Part shown: positions 1-12,989 of the stretch, piece by piece
How positions within the stretch are numbered: the first letter of the stretch is position 1
Layout of the letters: the number at the start of each line of letters is the position of its first letter
Source: Vanilla planifolia
Lineage: Eukaryota > Streptophyta > Magnoliopsida > Asparagales > Orchidaceae
Direction: 5' to 3'
Assembly (NCBI GenBank): GCA_023846275.1
Contig: CM043875.1
Coordinates: forward strand, 3,035,569-3,099,568
DNA: 64,000 nt
The notes under the pieces: model-generated
The model's database searches: none
What the model was told of the DNA's origin: nothing
The model's input: the letters and a program-made list of their open reading frames with translations, nothing else
Program-made: the position numbers and the translations under genes

Positions 1-124
1 CCTGGCTCTCCTGCATTGCGATTTCTTCGATTTCCCACCGGAGATGATGCTTGCGCCGGATTTGCTCGGCCATGGAGATGGGCAGGACCTTGGCTTCTTC
101 CTGGATGATGAGGTCGGAAGCCAT
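1..124 (-). CDS. 5' end of an unrecognised protein-coding gene (partial)
   Basis: Reading leftwards from an ATG at 124-122, in good context (gtcATGGCT), there is an open frame of 41 codons to the window edge. It starts MASDLIIQEEAKVLPIS and continues with a charged, probably helical stretch (AEQIRRKHHLRWEIEEIAM). About three quarters of its third codon positions are G or C, unlike the AT-rich DNA around it. The frame stays open upstream of the ATG to about position 180, where the minus strand reads AAAGCAG followed by GTTATC. That could be a splice acceptor, so this may be an internal exon. The other strand also has an open frame, from 2 to a TGA at 143-145, giving an acidic C-terminus (PPEMMLAPDLLGHGDGQDL). 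I prefer the minus strand because of its start context and codon bias. I do not recognise the family. The stretch is a real exon on one strand or the other. Confidence 0.42.
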   Translation of the reverse strand, partial: MASDLIIQEEAKVLPISMAEQIRRKHHLRWEIEEIAMQESQ

Positions 125-356
125 GACAAGCTGGTTTCCTTCTGACCTGGGGACGAAGGCAATCTGGATCGATAACCTGCTTTAAGATTTGTGCATAAAA
201 GGATTTGGATTGGAAAGAGTGATTAGCTTTAAGATTATTGCACTGCATGGTTAGATTTCTAGAGTTTAATGATGTCATTTGTACACTTCAGTACACAGTT
301 CAAGCAACAAGTCTCATAAATGTTTAAGGAAGCTTAATCTTTTTTTTTGGTTAATC

Positions 357-360
357 ATAT

Positions 361-391
<31 letters not shown>

Positions 392-408
392 TATACACAC
401 ACACATAT
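357..408. repeat. AT/AC microsatellite
   Basis: An imperfect run of alternating AT, with a short (AC)n patch near its right end. It lies about 230 bases from the exon at the window start and marks the change to AT-rich intergenic DNA. Confidence 0.8.
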
Positions 409-409
409 A

Positions 410-3400
410 TGAGATCAAGGATAGTATAAATGATTAGGAATTTGCATGAAGGAGACACAAATGTGAAGATTTTTGCATGATAACCCAAAGGACAAATCAA
501 GGTTTGGATAACTAAAGGTTATGTTTGCTTAATAGGATTTGAAAGTGATTTTTTTAGTATGTTTTTTTAAACTTAGATGTATGAAAATTTTAATAAGAAG
601 TTCATACTAACAAATTAGAATAGGCTTTATGATTATACTTTTGGCATAAAAATAGGATAATGAATGTAAAAAATTTAATAGGTGTTGTGGAGCATTTAAA
701 GGAAAATGTTATTATTGCTAAACATATAAAATACTATGCGCATAGCGTATATGAACAAATCTTTGATTTAATAATGAAGCACATGATGTGCATGGCTATG
801 TATGATATAGGTTTGTCCAAAAATGAGGACCACCCTACATTTATCTTTTGATGGTGGCAAACTTTAGCTTATATTTTTTTGTAAGCTTATGTGCATGGGA
901 AGGGCCACATCTCAAACAATAGCTCTTTGTCACTTACCTCTTTCACCTAGATTTGTAGTTAAATTTGGAAAGGGACTTGGGCAAAAAAAAAAAAAAAAAA
1001 CCTTTATGGGACAATGAACTTAAAATCATTTTTGAATCTAGCTTTTAATGTCATTTAGGATCTTTGATAAAGTATTATTTGGGTAAAATTGATATCTAAA
1101 GCATAGCATCATTTAAATGTTAGTATTATGTAAAATTTGTTATTTTTTATTATTTGACTTATTGAGTCACAAAATGTTTTTCTATAATTAATATAAGATT
1201 ATTCATCATTTTGGATATCACTCAATAATATCTCTTTGTCCTATTCAATCCCTAATATTATAATGTGTGTTTGTTGTGTTAAGCATAGAAATGTAAGGTT
1301 CTCTACAAGAGATATCATCATTATTCACCCGAATATAACATTTGTTGTCTTAAGTAATGTTTTCATAGTTGTAATTTGAGATGTGTAATAATGTCAATTC
1401 TACATAGTTTTCTTAAAGCAAATTGAAGAAAAAAGATGATGTTAAAAAAATATTAAATGATAACATAAAGAAATATTAAATAATTTTAATGTCTTAATAT
1501 ATAACAATTATTTTATTTTGTTCAGAGAATTGATTTGCATCTTATGTTCCATATAATTTTTAGGAGGATTTTAGAATGGCAACATTTGTGTCATATGAAG
1601 CATTTTGAAATACTGGTGTGAGGAATGAAACTGGATGGAATGCCAAAAGTGGAGAAGAAAATAACTTCATGATGATCTAATAAGAAACCAACATAACAAA
1701 TAATATATGATATAAAAAACAAAGATCATCAAGGAATTAAAATCATCAATTTTATAACTTAAGTGCACATTACATTAATCAAATTAAAAATGTGGGTATT
1801 CATCATCAAATTCCATTTAAGCTTCATCTTCTATCAAATGCCTTAAAAACCTATCTTATTATCATCTTTTAGCATATTGTTCTATATCCTTTATAGTTTT
1901 TTATGGAATGAATAGTTGTTAGTATAACATCTAAAGATGGTGTGGAGTAATTACTGGTTATTCATAGAGATAGGAATGATTGGACAAAGAATAACTACTA
2001 TACAAAATCTTTAAGATTATAAGAATAAATTATCTCATATTGGCCACTGAGGAGAAGATCTTAATTTTTATATAAAATATTATGATCTTAAGATGTTAAT
2101 ACAATTTTTAAAGACAAAATTTTGTTGCATTCTATGAGAACTTTATAGTTATATTTTAGTTGAAGTAGTATTGAGATGGGTAAACAAAAAAGAATAACTT
2201 ATGCGTGAAGATCATCAAAGTTTTATCTTATTTGTCTTGATTGAGCAATGGTAACAAGATCCTACATGGAGAAATAGTTTGAGGTACTTTTTCCAAATTC
2301 TTTTGATTTGTATTGTATGCTAACTTGATTATACATAACTTTATTATTGTCTTTTTTATTTTTCTTTATAGGGAATGCAATGCGATCCACCTCATAGAGA
2401 TTCCAAAATGTACCCATATAATATATTAATTTCATCTCAAAGTGTTATGCAACTTGCTTAAATTAGCTAAAATATTTATTAGAATGTGCATTGTATGGTC
2501 TTTGTAGAAGTTGATTTTTATGAAATACAAAACTATAAACTTTCAAATCATTTTCATATCTTTATAGGACCATGATGATTTAAGCATTTAACTGTTGTTC
2601 TTTGATATTGCATTATTGTTATCATGATTGGAAAAATTTAGATAAGCAAAACATATATATTATATTTTAGACTTTCATGACAACCTTGTCATTCTCATTG
2701 ATTAAACCATATGTTTTACAAAGGAGGGATAAAGGCCTTATCTAATTCAAGTATGTATAATTATCAATTATTAGAATGATTATTTTTATATCATCTATTT
2801 TTAAAAAGCAAATTGCAACAACTCTTAATAGTTTCTTGAAAGTTTAATAGATTAGATTTTTTTTAATCTTATAGTAATTCAAAATAAAACTAAAATGTGT
2901 ATAAAAGGCATAATAATAACAATGATATATTAAAATTTCTTTCAATATATAAAATATGTAAAAATAATCTTTAATGAATAAACACATTATATATAACATA
3001 ATTATTTGAATTGGATAACTCAATTTTTTTTATTGATTAACCATAAGTACCTAGATACATAATGATTGGTAGATGAAAAATAATGCTAACTCTTGCTAAC
3101 TCAGTGAAATATTTGAAACAATGATTTAATTTGTTATGTTTATAAATTGCTAGACATTGAAAACTTATGTTCTATGTTTAACAAACTTAACATGCTTATT
3201 CTAGAAAATCTCAAATTATAAAATTTACAAAACAAATGCTAATGGCATAACAAAACTAGTGTTTTGTGAAAGAAGAAATCACTCACTTCTTAAAGAGAGA
3301 AAAACTTAACCTAAACTTTTTCTTATGAAATTAAAAAAAATGATATGAGATTTAAATTTGGAATTTGAGTGAGCTAATGTGGTTGAGGAAGGAGGAAATT

Positions 3401-5640
3401 TTGCTTAACTTAAGGAGATGCAAAGACAAAGGATTAGAAGTTAAGAAGTAGAGAAAAAGGATAGATAATAAACATGAGAGACAAAATAGGATTGATGATT
3501 TAAATGTGCTATAAGTAAAAAGGATAGTTATGAGGGTTTATAGCCAAGAACATACAAAAGGGTGAAGACTGAGGAACAAGAGGGAGAAGGCAAATGAAGG
3601 AGAAATAGAAAAAGAGATGTCCTTAGAGTAATATTTGAGGTAATAACAGAAAAAGAGAAAGTTAACAATGTCATAAAAGTTATAAGAAGCAAGGCAACAA
3701 TGCAAGCAACATTTTTTATGCTAAAAAAGAAGAAGAGATAAGAATAATTGCACAAATTTTTTTTGCTATTATCATAATTCATGAATGTATTATTAAATTA
3801 ATTCCCATATAAATTTGAAGTTTGATAAAAACATGTGTCCATTGCTTTAGGTTCTGTGCATACAAAATTATCTATTAATAAACTTGATTATGCAAGTATT
3901 AACTATTAATTCACACAAAACTTAAATTCAATTAATAAAAAAAAATTAAATTTATAATATTTAATTTTCTATGTATTATTTAATTTATGTCCATAATTTT
4001 ATCCATGTGTATTTTATTTATGTGTATTATTTAATTTCATAACTTTGGTAACAATTTCAACTCATATTATAAGTTCTTAAAAATCATATCCAACAAGAAT
4101 GCTCTAAGATGGATTTATTTATATGTTTGTTCATCAATTGATAAAACAAAGGTAAAAAGGTAGTACGGTTGCCTATTTTCTTGAAGTGAACCATGTATAA
4201 TTCACAAGCAATGTGAAATGTGAAAAGGGTGATAAATTATGTTGACTTCCTTAATAATAGAATACTTCAAGTTTGGTAATCCAATAGGCTATTGGATTAA
4301 ATAAAAAATGTTTACATCAATTTAAATATTTAATAATTCTTATCCATACACTTAAAAACGTTCTTGCTTTTATTAAATATCATGTCATGTTTGTCTTTGC
4401 TATTAACTACAATATTTTGCTCATATGATGAAATTCTTTTATCTTAATTAGAAATAAACATTTCATTCTTAGGATTAAATGATAATTTTATGATAATTTA
4501 ATTAATATAGAATAAAAAAATAATTTGCAATTTTAATTTTGTAACACATTTTATATTTTTAGCAATTATAATGAACAATTAATTTAATTTGAAATCAAAA
4601 CAAAAGTAAACAAGAAGATTGTTGAAACCATAATAACTTTAGAAACCCAAATTTGTAGAACATGATAACTTAAACTTTGGAATGACCCATTTTTCTTGGT
4701 TAGATGGAGGTGGTCAAAAAGCAATTGGAAAAGAGAGGCCTTGAAATCACTAAGTTGTATGCAACATGTGGACCTTCTTTGAAGGTTGTGGTTAAATTAA
4801 TGTTCTTTTATAGATTCTCATAGAGCCAATAGAACACGCATAAGAATTAATAATCAAGTTGCTTGCATCATCTCTTTGACACCTCCTTCACCTAATTATA
4901 GCTATAAAATAGTGTAAAAAATTTTCTTTATTTTTTAATTCATATCAAGAATCTGTTTGTTGACAAATTTTCAAAAGTTCTTCTATCTAAATTTCAAAAT
5001 TGTCAAATTAGATAATTTTTCAAAACATTTGTGATTGTATGTATTTGTGTATATATATATATATATATTTAAAAATTAAAAAAAATCTTTTCTAATAAAA
5101 CTTTCTAAACTTATAAGGTACCTACAAATAGATTTCGATAAATTGATGAACCCCACACACATTGTGCTCATACGGCTTGTAAGATTTCAAGCACGACACG
5201 TTTTGTTCACATCACAATACATTAATTATTTTTTATGAGAGTTTAACAAACAATTATGTGTCAATTTTTGAAATAAGTTTTATCAAAACAATGATGTCAA
5301 ACAAATCCTAACATGACACTAAGGTAACAATAGGTAATACCTTAATTCAACAACTTTCTTTCATCACCTATATGCACATGGTTTGCATTATATTAATTTG
5401 ATTATAATCTTTCTCTTGAAAGAAGATCAAAGTTGATTTTAGTAGATACAAAAAAACCCAAAAAAGACCTATTGTATTATATTGTAGTAGGTAAAACTCA
5501 GATTGAAATCTATTAATTAATATATATATATATATATATTACTTATAAATTATTAATATAATTCTTAAAAGATAGTTTCTTAAAATAAATGAATGATTAT
5601 TAGATATATTTCTCTGAATATTTTATGTCCTAAATATAAA
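410..5640. other. AT-rich intergenic DNA without recognisable genes
   Basis: I see only short chance open frames, homopolymer runs and small (AT)n tracts near 5,048-5,068 and 5,519-5,540. No frame keeps a protein-like composition, and no transposon domain is readable. The longest frame, on the minus strand at 3,528-3,782, is a phenylalanine/leucine/serine-rich translation of a purine-rich run and is not convincing. Confidence 0.6.
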
Positions 5641-5944
5641 TCAACATTAAAGGTTTTACACAGAGTTGAGGCTCACATGGAGGGACAAAACAAAAAGGAA
5701 AGGAGTGAAATGATATCTATGCTCATAGCATATAGTAATTGAACAAAGTTCATATATAATTGCTTGAAGAATATTTCTATTTTCTACAAGCTGGTCTTTT
5801 GCTAGCTACCATATTTCCTCTCTCTCCATCTTTTCCTTGGTTTCTTTATTGGCCGGCAACCTCACATAAGGCCAAGAACATCACCATTAACTATAAACCA
5901 CGACATCTTTGGCCTTTGTGCTATGAGCTAGATGCATGTTCTGT

Positions 5945-5968
5945 GGAGAGAGAGAGAGAGAGAGAGAG
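5945..5968. repeat. (GA)n microsatellite
   Basis: About twelve GA dinucleotides. The 300 bases to its left are less AT-rich than the surroundings, with several CT-rich runs (tttcctctctctccatc), and may be a relic of a promoter or leader. No coding sequence follows on either side. Confidence 0.85.
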
Positions 5969-6129
5969 TTAGAGATAGAATAGGAATGTGCTACACAAAA
6001 TTGTGCATGAGATTAGGTATTTAGTTTTGGGTTAGTTTATGTGAGACGTCTCGAATAATTTAATTAGTGGATTTTATACAAATGTTCAAAATTGATAAAA
6101 CATAAATATTAGAATAATCATCAAATCTT

Positions 6130-6245
6130 CTAAATAGTTTAAAGGTTTTAAGAGATTAATTATCTTGTTTACTAAGTTGTTTAAGTAACATACAAGACCT
6201 TAAATAGTTTAAAGATTTTAAGAGTTTAAGTAACATACAAAACCC
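6130..6245. repeat. Short partial tandem duplication, ~71-bp period
   Basis: The phrase taaatagtttaaaggtttta occurs at about 6,133 and again, with one change, at about 6,204. Each copy is followed by ttaagtaacatacaa. The second copy lacks an internal stretch, so the two units differ in length. Confidence 0.65.
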
Positions 6246-9200
6246 TAATAATCGAAGATGAACCTTGTTTGAAGAATGGAATAACCATGCCATTTTTTAT
6301 GATAAAAAACATGTTAATCTTGTAGGATAATATTGCTTTGCCATCAAAGAATGAAGTGCAAGCTATTATCATCAATCAACAAACATTGGTTGATATGAAG
6401 AATTATGATCGAATCGTGTAAAAAATGTAGATATTAAATTTAAATATCATTAATTAATAATTACTTATTAGTCATCATACATTTATAAATTTTGTTAGTG
6501 CTTTGTTCAATAATTAATATCATTTATTATCATTTAAATAATGTTCCCAATTAGCATGTTTACATAAAATGATAAAATTGCAATAAAGCAACTTTAAAAT
6601 GCTTTTAGAAATAATCTTAACAACTAAAACTCAAAACCAATCCCATCTAATATTTATGATTAATATTGAGAAGAAGTGTGAGACGTCGACAAATATTAAC
6701 TCTAAAATACTTAAGAAGTTGCTCTTCATATCAACATAAACGTTTTTGAACAATTTGGTAAGCTTTTGGTAAAGGTTGGTGTACTAACAAAGCTATTGAT
6801 AGTACTAATTGATTTTATATCATGTTTTTTGGTTCTTAATTATTATTTAATTCAAAATAATATGCTTTTGATACTCATATTTTTTTTCATAATATTTTTA
6901 CTTATCAAAACAAAATTTAATTTATCAAGAATATTTTGTGCTCCTTTTGAAATACTCTTTTTATGAGAATTTCATGCAAAGGCAATATTACAAAGTTGCA
7001 ATCTAAAATAGAGTTAGGAACACAATTCCAAAATGGTTGCAAAGTTAGCAAATGAGGTCAACTAAAGACTACATATTTTTTTTTTATAAAATTCATGTGC
7101 TCTTCTCCTTCATATACTTCAAAAAAAAAAAGGAAAATCATTGATTGATTTGATTTATTACATTCATAATAATAAAATATGTAATAATTATAATCATAAT
7201 TTTTCGTAGAATTCAATTACAATTCAAGTCAAGTATTCTCAAACCAAATTCATGCGAGACACACAGAGGTCATATGCGATCATTCAATCATTAGCCATAG
7301 TTTGAGTTAACACTTGATTCAATAATTTGTGATACATTGGCTTTTTTAATATTTTAAGTTAATAATAAAGTGAATAAGTAATAGTGATATAAAATTGCAT
7401 TTGAATTCATGTGCATCTTCTAAATGTTTAAAATGCATTCTTGTCATGGGTGACATCTTTTCTTCTTAAGAATAAAGTTTTTTTTTAAAATATTATTTTA
7501 TAAACATATATTAAAAAAATATTTCTTTATGTTTTCTTAATATTTGAAATTAAAACATAATAAAAACCCTAATTTATTAGGACAAATCAGTGAAAGATTT
7601 GTCCTTTAATTTGATTTACAGCTGATAGATAATCTCCTTCATAAAAACAAACCCTAAACAACCATGAATTGGGGCCAAAGAAATTACCCAAAACATTAAC
7701 ATCATTACTTATTTATTTTTTTTTTTACATTTAAGAGCTCTTCAATTCCTTTGTTATGTCTTACACGGCAAGGAGTCAGATTGCTTATCCCTACTTTTGT
7801 TTCCATCTCTTTGCCTCATTTCAACATAACTATCATCCATTTGGTGACACACACAACCAAACGATGAGTGTGTTTGTTTTTGTTTTTGAAAAGTGCTTTT
7901 TGTTGTTTTTCACTTTGCAACCTCAAAAATAGCATCAAACTAGTCATGAAAAACTGTCTATTTATTGATTTGAACCATAGAGTAAAAAAGAATATGAATG
8001 ATTAGTGTTAAAGATGATTGTATCCTAGAGAGAGAACATATCGCATTGTATCTGGATGATTGAGGATGTTTAATAATTTATATTAAAAAGATAGATTGAT
8101 TACATGTTAAGACTTTTTGTTTTGATATAAACCTCTTCTTTTTCAATAATCACATTAATTTATATATATCTTATAGGAAAAATTATAAATTCTATTTGTA
8201 CACTAAGTTTGAAATTATTAAAATTTTTGTAAATATATATTATCAAATCCTTGTTCTTTTAAGTAAACCTTTTTTTAAAGACTCATTTTTAAAATTTATT
8301 TCTAAATTTATACTTTACATAAAAATAGATTCATAAAAGTAATCAATAAACTTTTGATAGTTTTAAGGATGAAACAAACAATATTCTTTTCATTAGAGGA
8401 TGCAAAAGATGGTTAGAACTAAATTTGTTTTCTAAATTTTTTTAGTTTTTGAATTTAAAATCATTAAAACTTTAGCAAATATTTTTCATATAAAAATTAC
8501 TTTTTTTATATAAATCTCTTTTTTTTTTTCTTAAAACTCCATTTCAAGTCCTTTTTAAACCTCCTTTTTAAATTTAAATTTTGTAGACAAGGTGGTAAAA
8601 GTTATAAGTTGTCCTTTTGATTAAGTGTTAGATGAAATAAAAAGAGTGCTTTCAATAAGTTGTTGGCAAACATGACTAAAATTTTAGGTTTAGAAAAACC
8701 CAAAACAAAGGGCCCAATAACTACAAGGGAAGATGATCATTTTGGGCTCCAAACTATAAAGCCTTCTTGCTCACCAACAAACTAGACTTATATGAGACAA
8801 ATAATGAGATTATTTTTATTGCAAGAACTTATTCAAATCTCATGCACATGCTATGATGCTTTACTTCATAGAGAAATAGGAGAAAGTGAAATAAATAATA
8901 CAAAGTTGGGAAAAAAAAAAAGAATAAAAAGAATTTGGGCTTATTATGCTTGATTTAATAATTTTGTAGAGTTTAAGAAAAAGAGAATAATGGTATAATA
9001 TTTTTGGTCCATTAAAGTAATATTTCAAATTGAGATATTTAGATGTCAAATTTATTAGGTTTAATTCCAAAGGTTGGTCTTTTTTATTTTTAATTTTGAG
9101 AAATAATGTGGCCTAATCATATGGGCTTTAGTTTGATTTGATTTATTAGTATTAAAAATTCCCTAAAGGTTTTGCCATTGAACAACAATAATAAGTTTAT

Positions 9201-12200
9201 TTTTTTAATAGATTTCTATATTTCTTCATGTACCTTATTTAATTTGCTAACAATTTTCGTTCTTTTTTTTTTTGAAAAATTAATTGGGTAAAATAAAAAA
9301 AAATTATCATCATAATTTAATTGTGATATTATTACGAAATGAATCTTAAAAAATATTTTGTCATAAGCACTAACAATAATTTTTGCAAACTGTGTAGAAA
9401 CAATCTCTCAAATATAAGAATTATGAATTCCTAATATTTAGTAGTATTTTTATATTAAAAACTTGCATAGAAATAATTATAAAATCTGAAAAAATTATTT
9501 TTATAAATGAAAATAAGTATAAACAAATAATTTCATTAATAATTTATATTATCTCTTATTCAGGTGCGTCGTTCCAAAAGTGATCGTATCTAACGAAATA
9601 GAGTGATATTATTAAATTATTAATAATTATTATGACTTAATGATGTGTTTGATACTATTTCTTCAATAGTTGCAAATAGAATCACTAGTTCACGAGTCCT
9701 TAGATAAAAATGGTCTTTGAATGCGATCTATTTTCTTAGATGGAGATGACAAGACCACTACTCTTAAACTTAGATCTTATTCTATATAAGGTTTTTTTCA
9801 ATCTAATTCTCTTGAGTAAAGTTAAAAATCTATTACAAATATTTTATATCAATTTATTATGACTTATTATATTTTTATTGTGCCATAAGGCTTTGCATAT
9901 TTTTGTTTTTTGTATTAATTCTTTACTTCAATGTTAGAATTTTATCTTGCTTTTTATTTTGTTTTTTTGGCTAATTTGCATGATCTTTAGGACAGGTGAT
10001 TTGTAAGGTTCTTTATCCCATTGCTTTAGCTCTTTTGATCCAATATTGTGGGATTCTTTGGCCAAATTCTTTAAAAGTTTGTACCAATTTAGAGTTTCCC
10101 TTTCCTACTTTTACAAAAAGTATTTTAGTATAAGCTTAGTTATTTGACTGATGGTGAACATAGATCTAGTATTGAATTAAAATACCTAAAAATACTTATA
10201 TTTTTCCTATACTCCCTACATAATAAAATTAAAAGTAGATAAGAGTTTTTAAGATAAAATTTTAAGAACTATTTAGAATTCTTAAATTATTTTCATTGTG
10301 TTACTTGTCGATATTTGAGTATGTGATTTTTGTTCAATTCATTCTTCTCTTGTGTGAATATTATATTCACTTATTCTTAGAGCCATTATTTGTAAATTTT
10401 AGTTGGTTGTTGTCGCTCATTGGTTTTCATTTGATAATTTTTATTATGAAATTTGGAGCTACTTGTAGTACACCTATAAATGTATATTTGGCCTTTCATT
10501 ATATGATAATTACATATGCAGTAATTTAGAGACATTTATTTGTGTAGTTGTTTACTTGAACTTTCTTTAATTGGGTTATTAATTTACACTATTTTTTATT
10601 ATCAATATTTTTTATGTTTACAATTTTTTTTCACGTGATAACTATTTGATTTCCAAGGTTGTGATTTATCCTAAAGAAATAATGCCTTCTTTATTTTAAG
10701 TGACTCAATTTTATTAATAGAGATATGAGAAAAGACAATTTAATGGGACCACATAAATTTTGAGTTTGCTACTCACAGATAATTATCCATAGATACTTTG
10801 TAATGTACATTTCTTATTTGTATAGTTTTGCATATGATCTATGCAGTGCTATTAGTGATATCATAATAGCTAATATAATTTAATAACACATCATATATAA
10901 CCTTGATTAGGTATCTTACCACTCCATTAGACCAAATATCCCTTTGAAATTGAAAGCAAACCTAAGTTAAGAATTAAACATTCTGCCCCCTCTGACATTC
11001 TAGAAATTGTGGCTACATCCTCCACTAAAACAAAAAGAAGATTGATGATGTTTCCATGGGTCGTAGTAATACAAGAAGATTGAAAGGTTATACATTAAGC
11101 TATTAGGTTTATTGTCCAAGAATGATATGGGCATCATACTTGTATGATGATGTTTGGTTTTACATATAATCATATATCTCCATTAGGGATCAGATAAGAT
11201 AATATTATATTTATATAATTATGGGTTTGTACTAAATGACCCTTCTGAGATAAAAATTGGCTAAGTCAAGTCGTTAGTGCTTTAGGGTAATACGAATATG
11301 AGTTTCTTATTCTACAATAGGGAAAAAGGTTAAATCCATGCATCAAACTAGTTTGGAGTAAACCATATAAGAACTATATGTGAAAGAACTTAGTAGTACA
11401 TTTTAGCTCAAAATTACTGAATGATTTGTTTGATCTTATGTATAAGAAACTTTGGCTCTATTTAAGAGATCAGATTGGTATGATGTACATAATTGTAAGA
11501 TACAATGGGTTCAAATGAAGAAAATTATACTAGATGTTGAGTAGAAAAGTTTATAGATTTAGTTATACTATATGATGTTCATATCATAACAGTACGATTA
11601 GTGGGTGAGATTAGCAAACTGGTAAGAATGAAAATGATTTTCAATACGATATAATTAATCATGCTCTATCATAATGAAAAATAATAAATATTAAATGAAA
11701 AATTAATTAGGAATCTAGGATAAGATTGCATGGCATCATCTTAGAGATCATAAGTATACAATCATATTAAAAAATAATAAAAAGAGTTGGATAGAGAATT
11801 AGATAATATAATAAAGGTATTATACTTGATTGTATTGTGTGAAGTGAAATCTATACAAGTATGATCCAAATAAGAGACCTAAGTACTTGGGAAAAATTTA
11901 TAGAAATAAAACGACTTAAGAAACATGTCATGTATATGATATATACTGATCATTTTACAAAATTTTATTATAAGAAACTTAAGAATAGAAAAGGATCAAG
12001 TAAAAGAATTATTTTGTAGAATTAAGTAATTAAATATAAAACCAATGATATGTCATAATATTACATTTTATTTTTTTATAACTTTTTCCAAATTATATTC
12101 GATTATGTTGGTAAATATTTATATTTTTTCTTATGATTTGGCATGCTTTTCATGATATTTTATATTATTTGTCACATGACTTTATTGGTTTTATGATTTT

Positions 12201-12380
12201 ATGTGATTTATGGCTTTATTTTTTTACATGACAACATAATAAAAATTAAGATGAAATAACATGTATATAAAAATGACATATTGACTAATGTATTTACTTT
12301 ATATATAAATATGGTTAAAATAATAATTTTGTTATTTGGAGATCTCATATAGTTACTTAATAATAAAGAAAAATGAAAGA
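6246..12380. other. AT-rich intergenic DNA
   Basis: No gene, RNA gene or readable transposon domain was found. Small items inside it are a perfect 10-bp-stem hairpin at 7,579-7,605 and two aaaccctaa (telo-box type) words near 7,563 and 7,650. The text between 10.9 and 12.0 kb is slightly less AT-rich and may be old transposon DNA, but I could not read a conserved domain in it. Confidence 0.55.
7579..7605. repeat. Short perfect hairpin
   Basis: The 10-base arms aggacaaatc and gatttgtcct are exact reverse complements around a 7-base loop. No T-run or gene boundary is adjacent, so a terminator or small-RNA role is unsupported. In this base composition it could be chance. Confidence 0.5.
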
Positions 12381-12381
12381 T

Positions 12382-12985
12382 AATACTTAGTATATTAAGG
12401 TCATGATACCCTACACGTATGTGTAATACTTAAGTGTGACTAGAGCTGTGATACCCTCAATACAAAAGACTCTAATGCTTCAATGTGGTTTGGGTTATGA
12501 TAACTGGTTTGGGTTATGATAATTGGTTTGGGTTATGATAACCTTTATGCAAAAGTCACAAATAGTTTTGTTTTATTAAGGCCATGATACATTCTTTACA
12601 AATGTTACAAATACTTCAGTGTGGCTAAGCTTATGATACTCTCAATACAAAAGTCATCAACACTTTAGCGTGGTTAAGACAATGTACCATTTATACAAAA
12701 GTCAAATATTTTAGTATAGCAAGCGTTATAATACCCTTTATGCGAAACACACCAACACTTTAATATGTTTAAGGCAACAATACCTTCTATGCAAAGTCAC
12801 AAATACTTTAATGTAGTTTGTGTACGATACCCTCCAAGCAAAAGTCACTAATACTTTAATATGATTAGGGCTATGATACTCTTTATACGAAGGTCACCAA
12901 TACTTCATTGTGAATAGTGCTAACATGGCCTTTATATGAAATTTATTTATATTTCAATATAGATAAGGTTATGATACCATTTTTC
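12382..12985. repeat. Minisatellite, about 12 copies of a ~48-bp unit
   Basis: A degenerate direct tandem array. The consensus phrases in each unit are atgataccctttatac, aaaagtcaccaatactt and aatgtggttaaggc. The gatacc word recurs near 12,404, 12,450, 12,586, 12,635, 12,683, 12,731, 12,780, 12,827, 12,874 and 12,973, spaced 46-50 bases apart. Inside the array a 19-base piece (ggtttgggttatgataact) is itself repeated three times in a row at 12,487-12,543 with one or two changes, so a younger amplification sits within an older one. No coding frame runs through it. Confidence 0.88.
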
Positions 12986-12989
12986 TTGA

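Noticed and set aside
3528..3782. Hydrophobic 84-codon frame, possible membrane protein
   Set aside because: It is the complement of a purine-rich low-complexity run, with no conserved motif.
5760..5972. 70-codon frame ending in an Arg-Glu run
   Set aside because: The end is the (GA)n repeat and the rest has no recognisable domain.
12382..12985. CRISPR-like array
   Set aside because: Units are degenerate along their whole length with no constant repeat and unique spacer pattern, and the genome is a plant.
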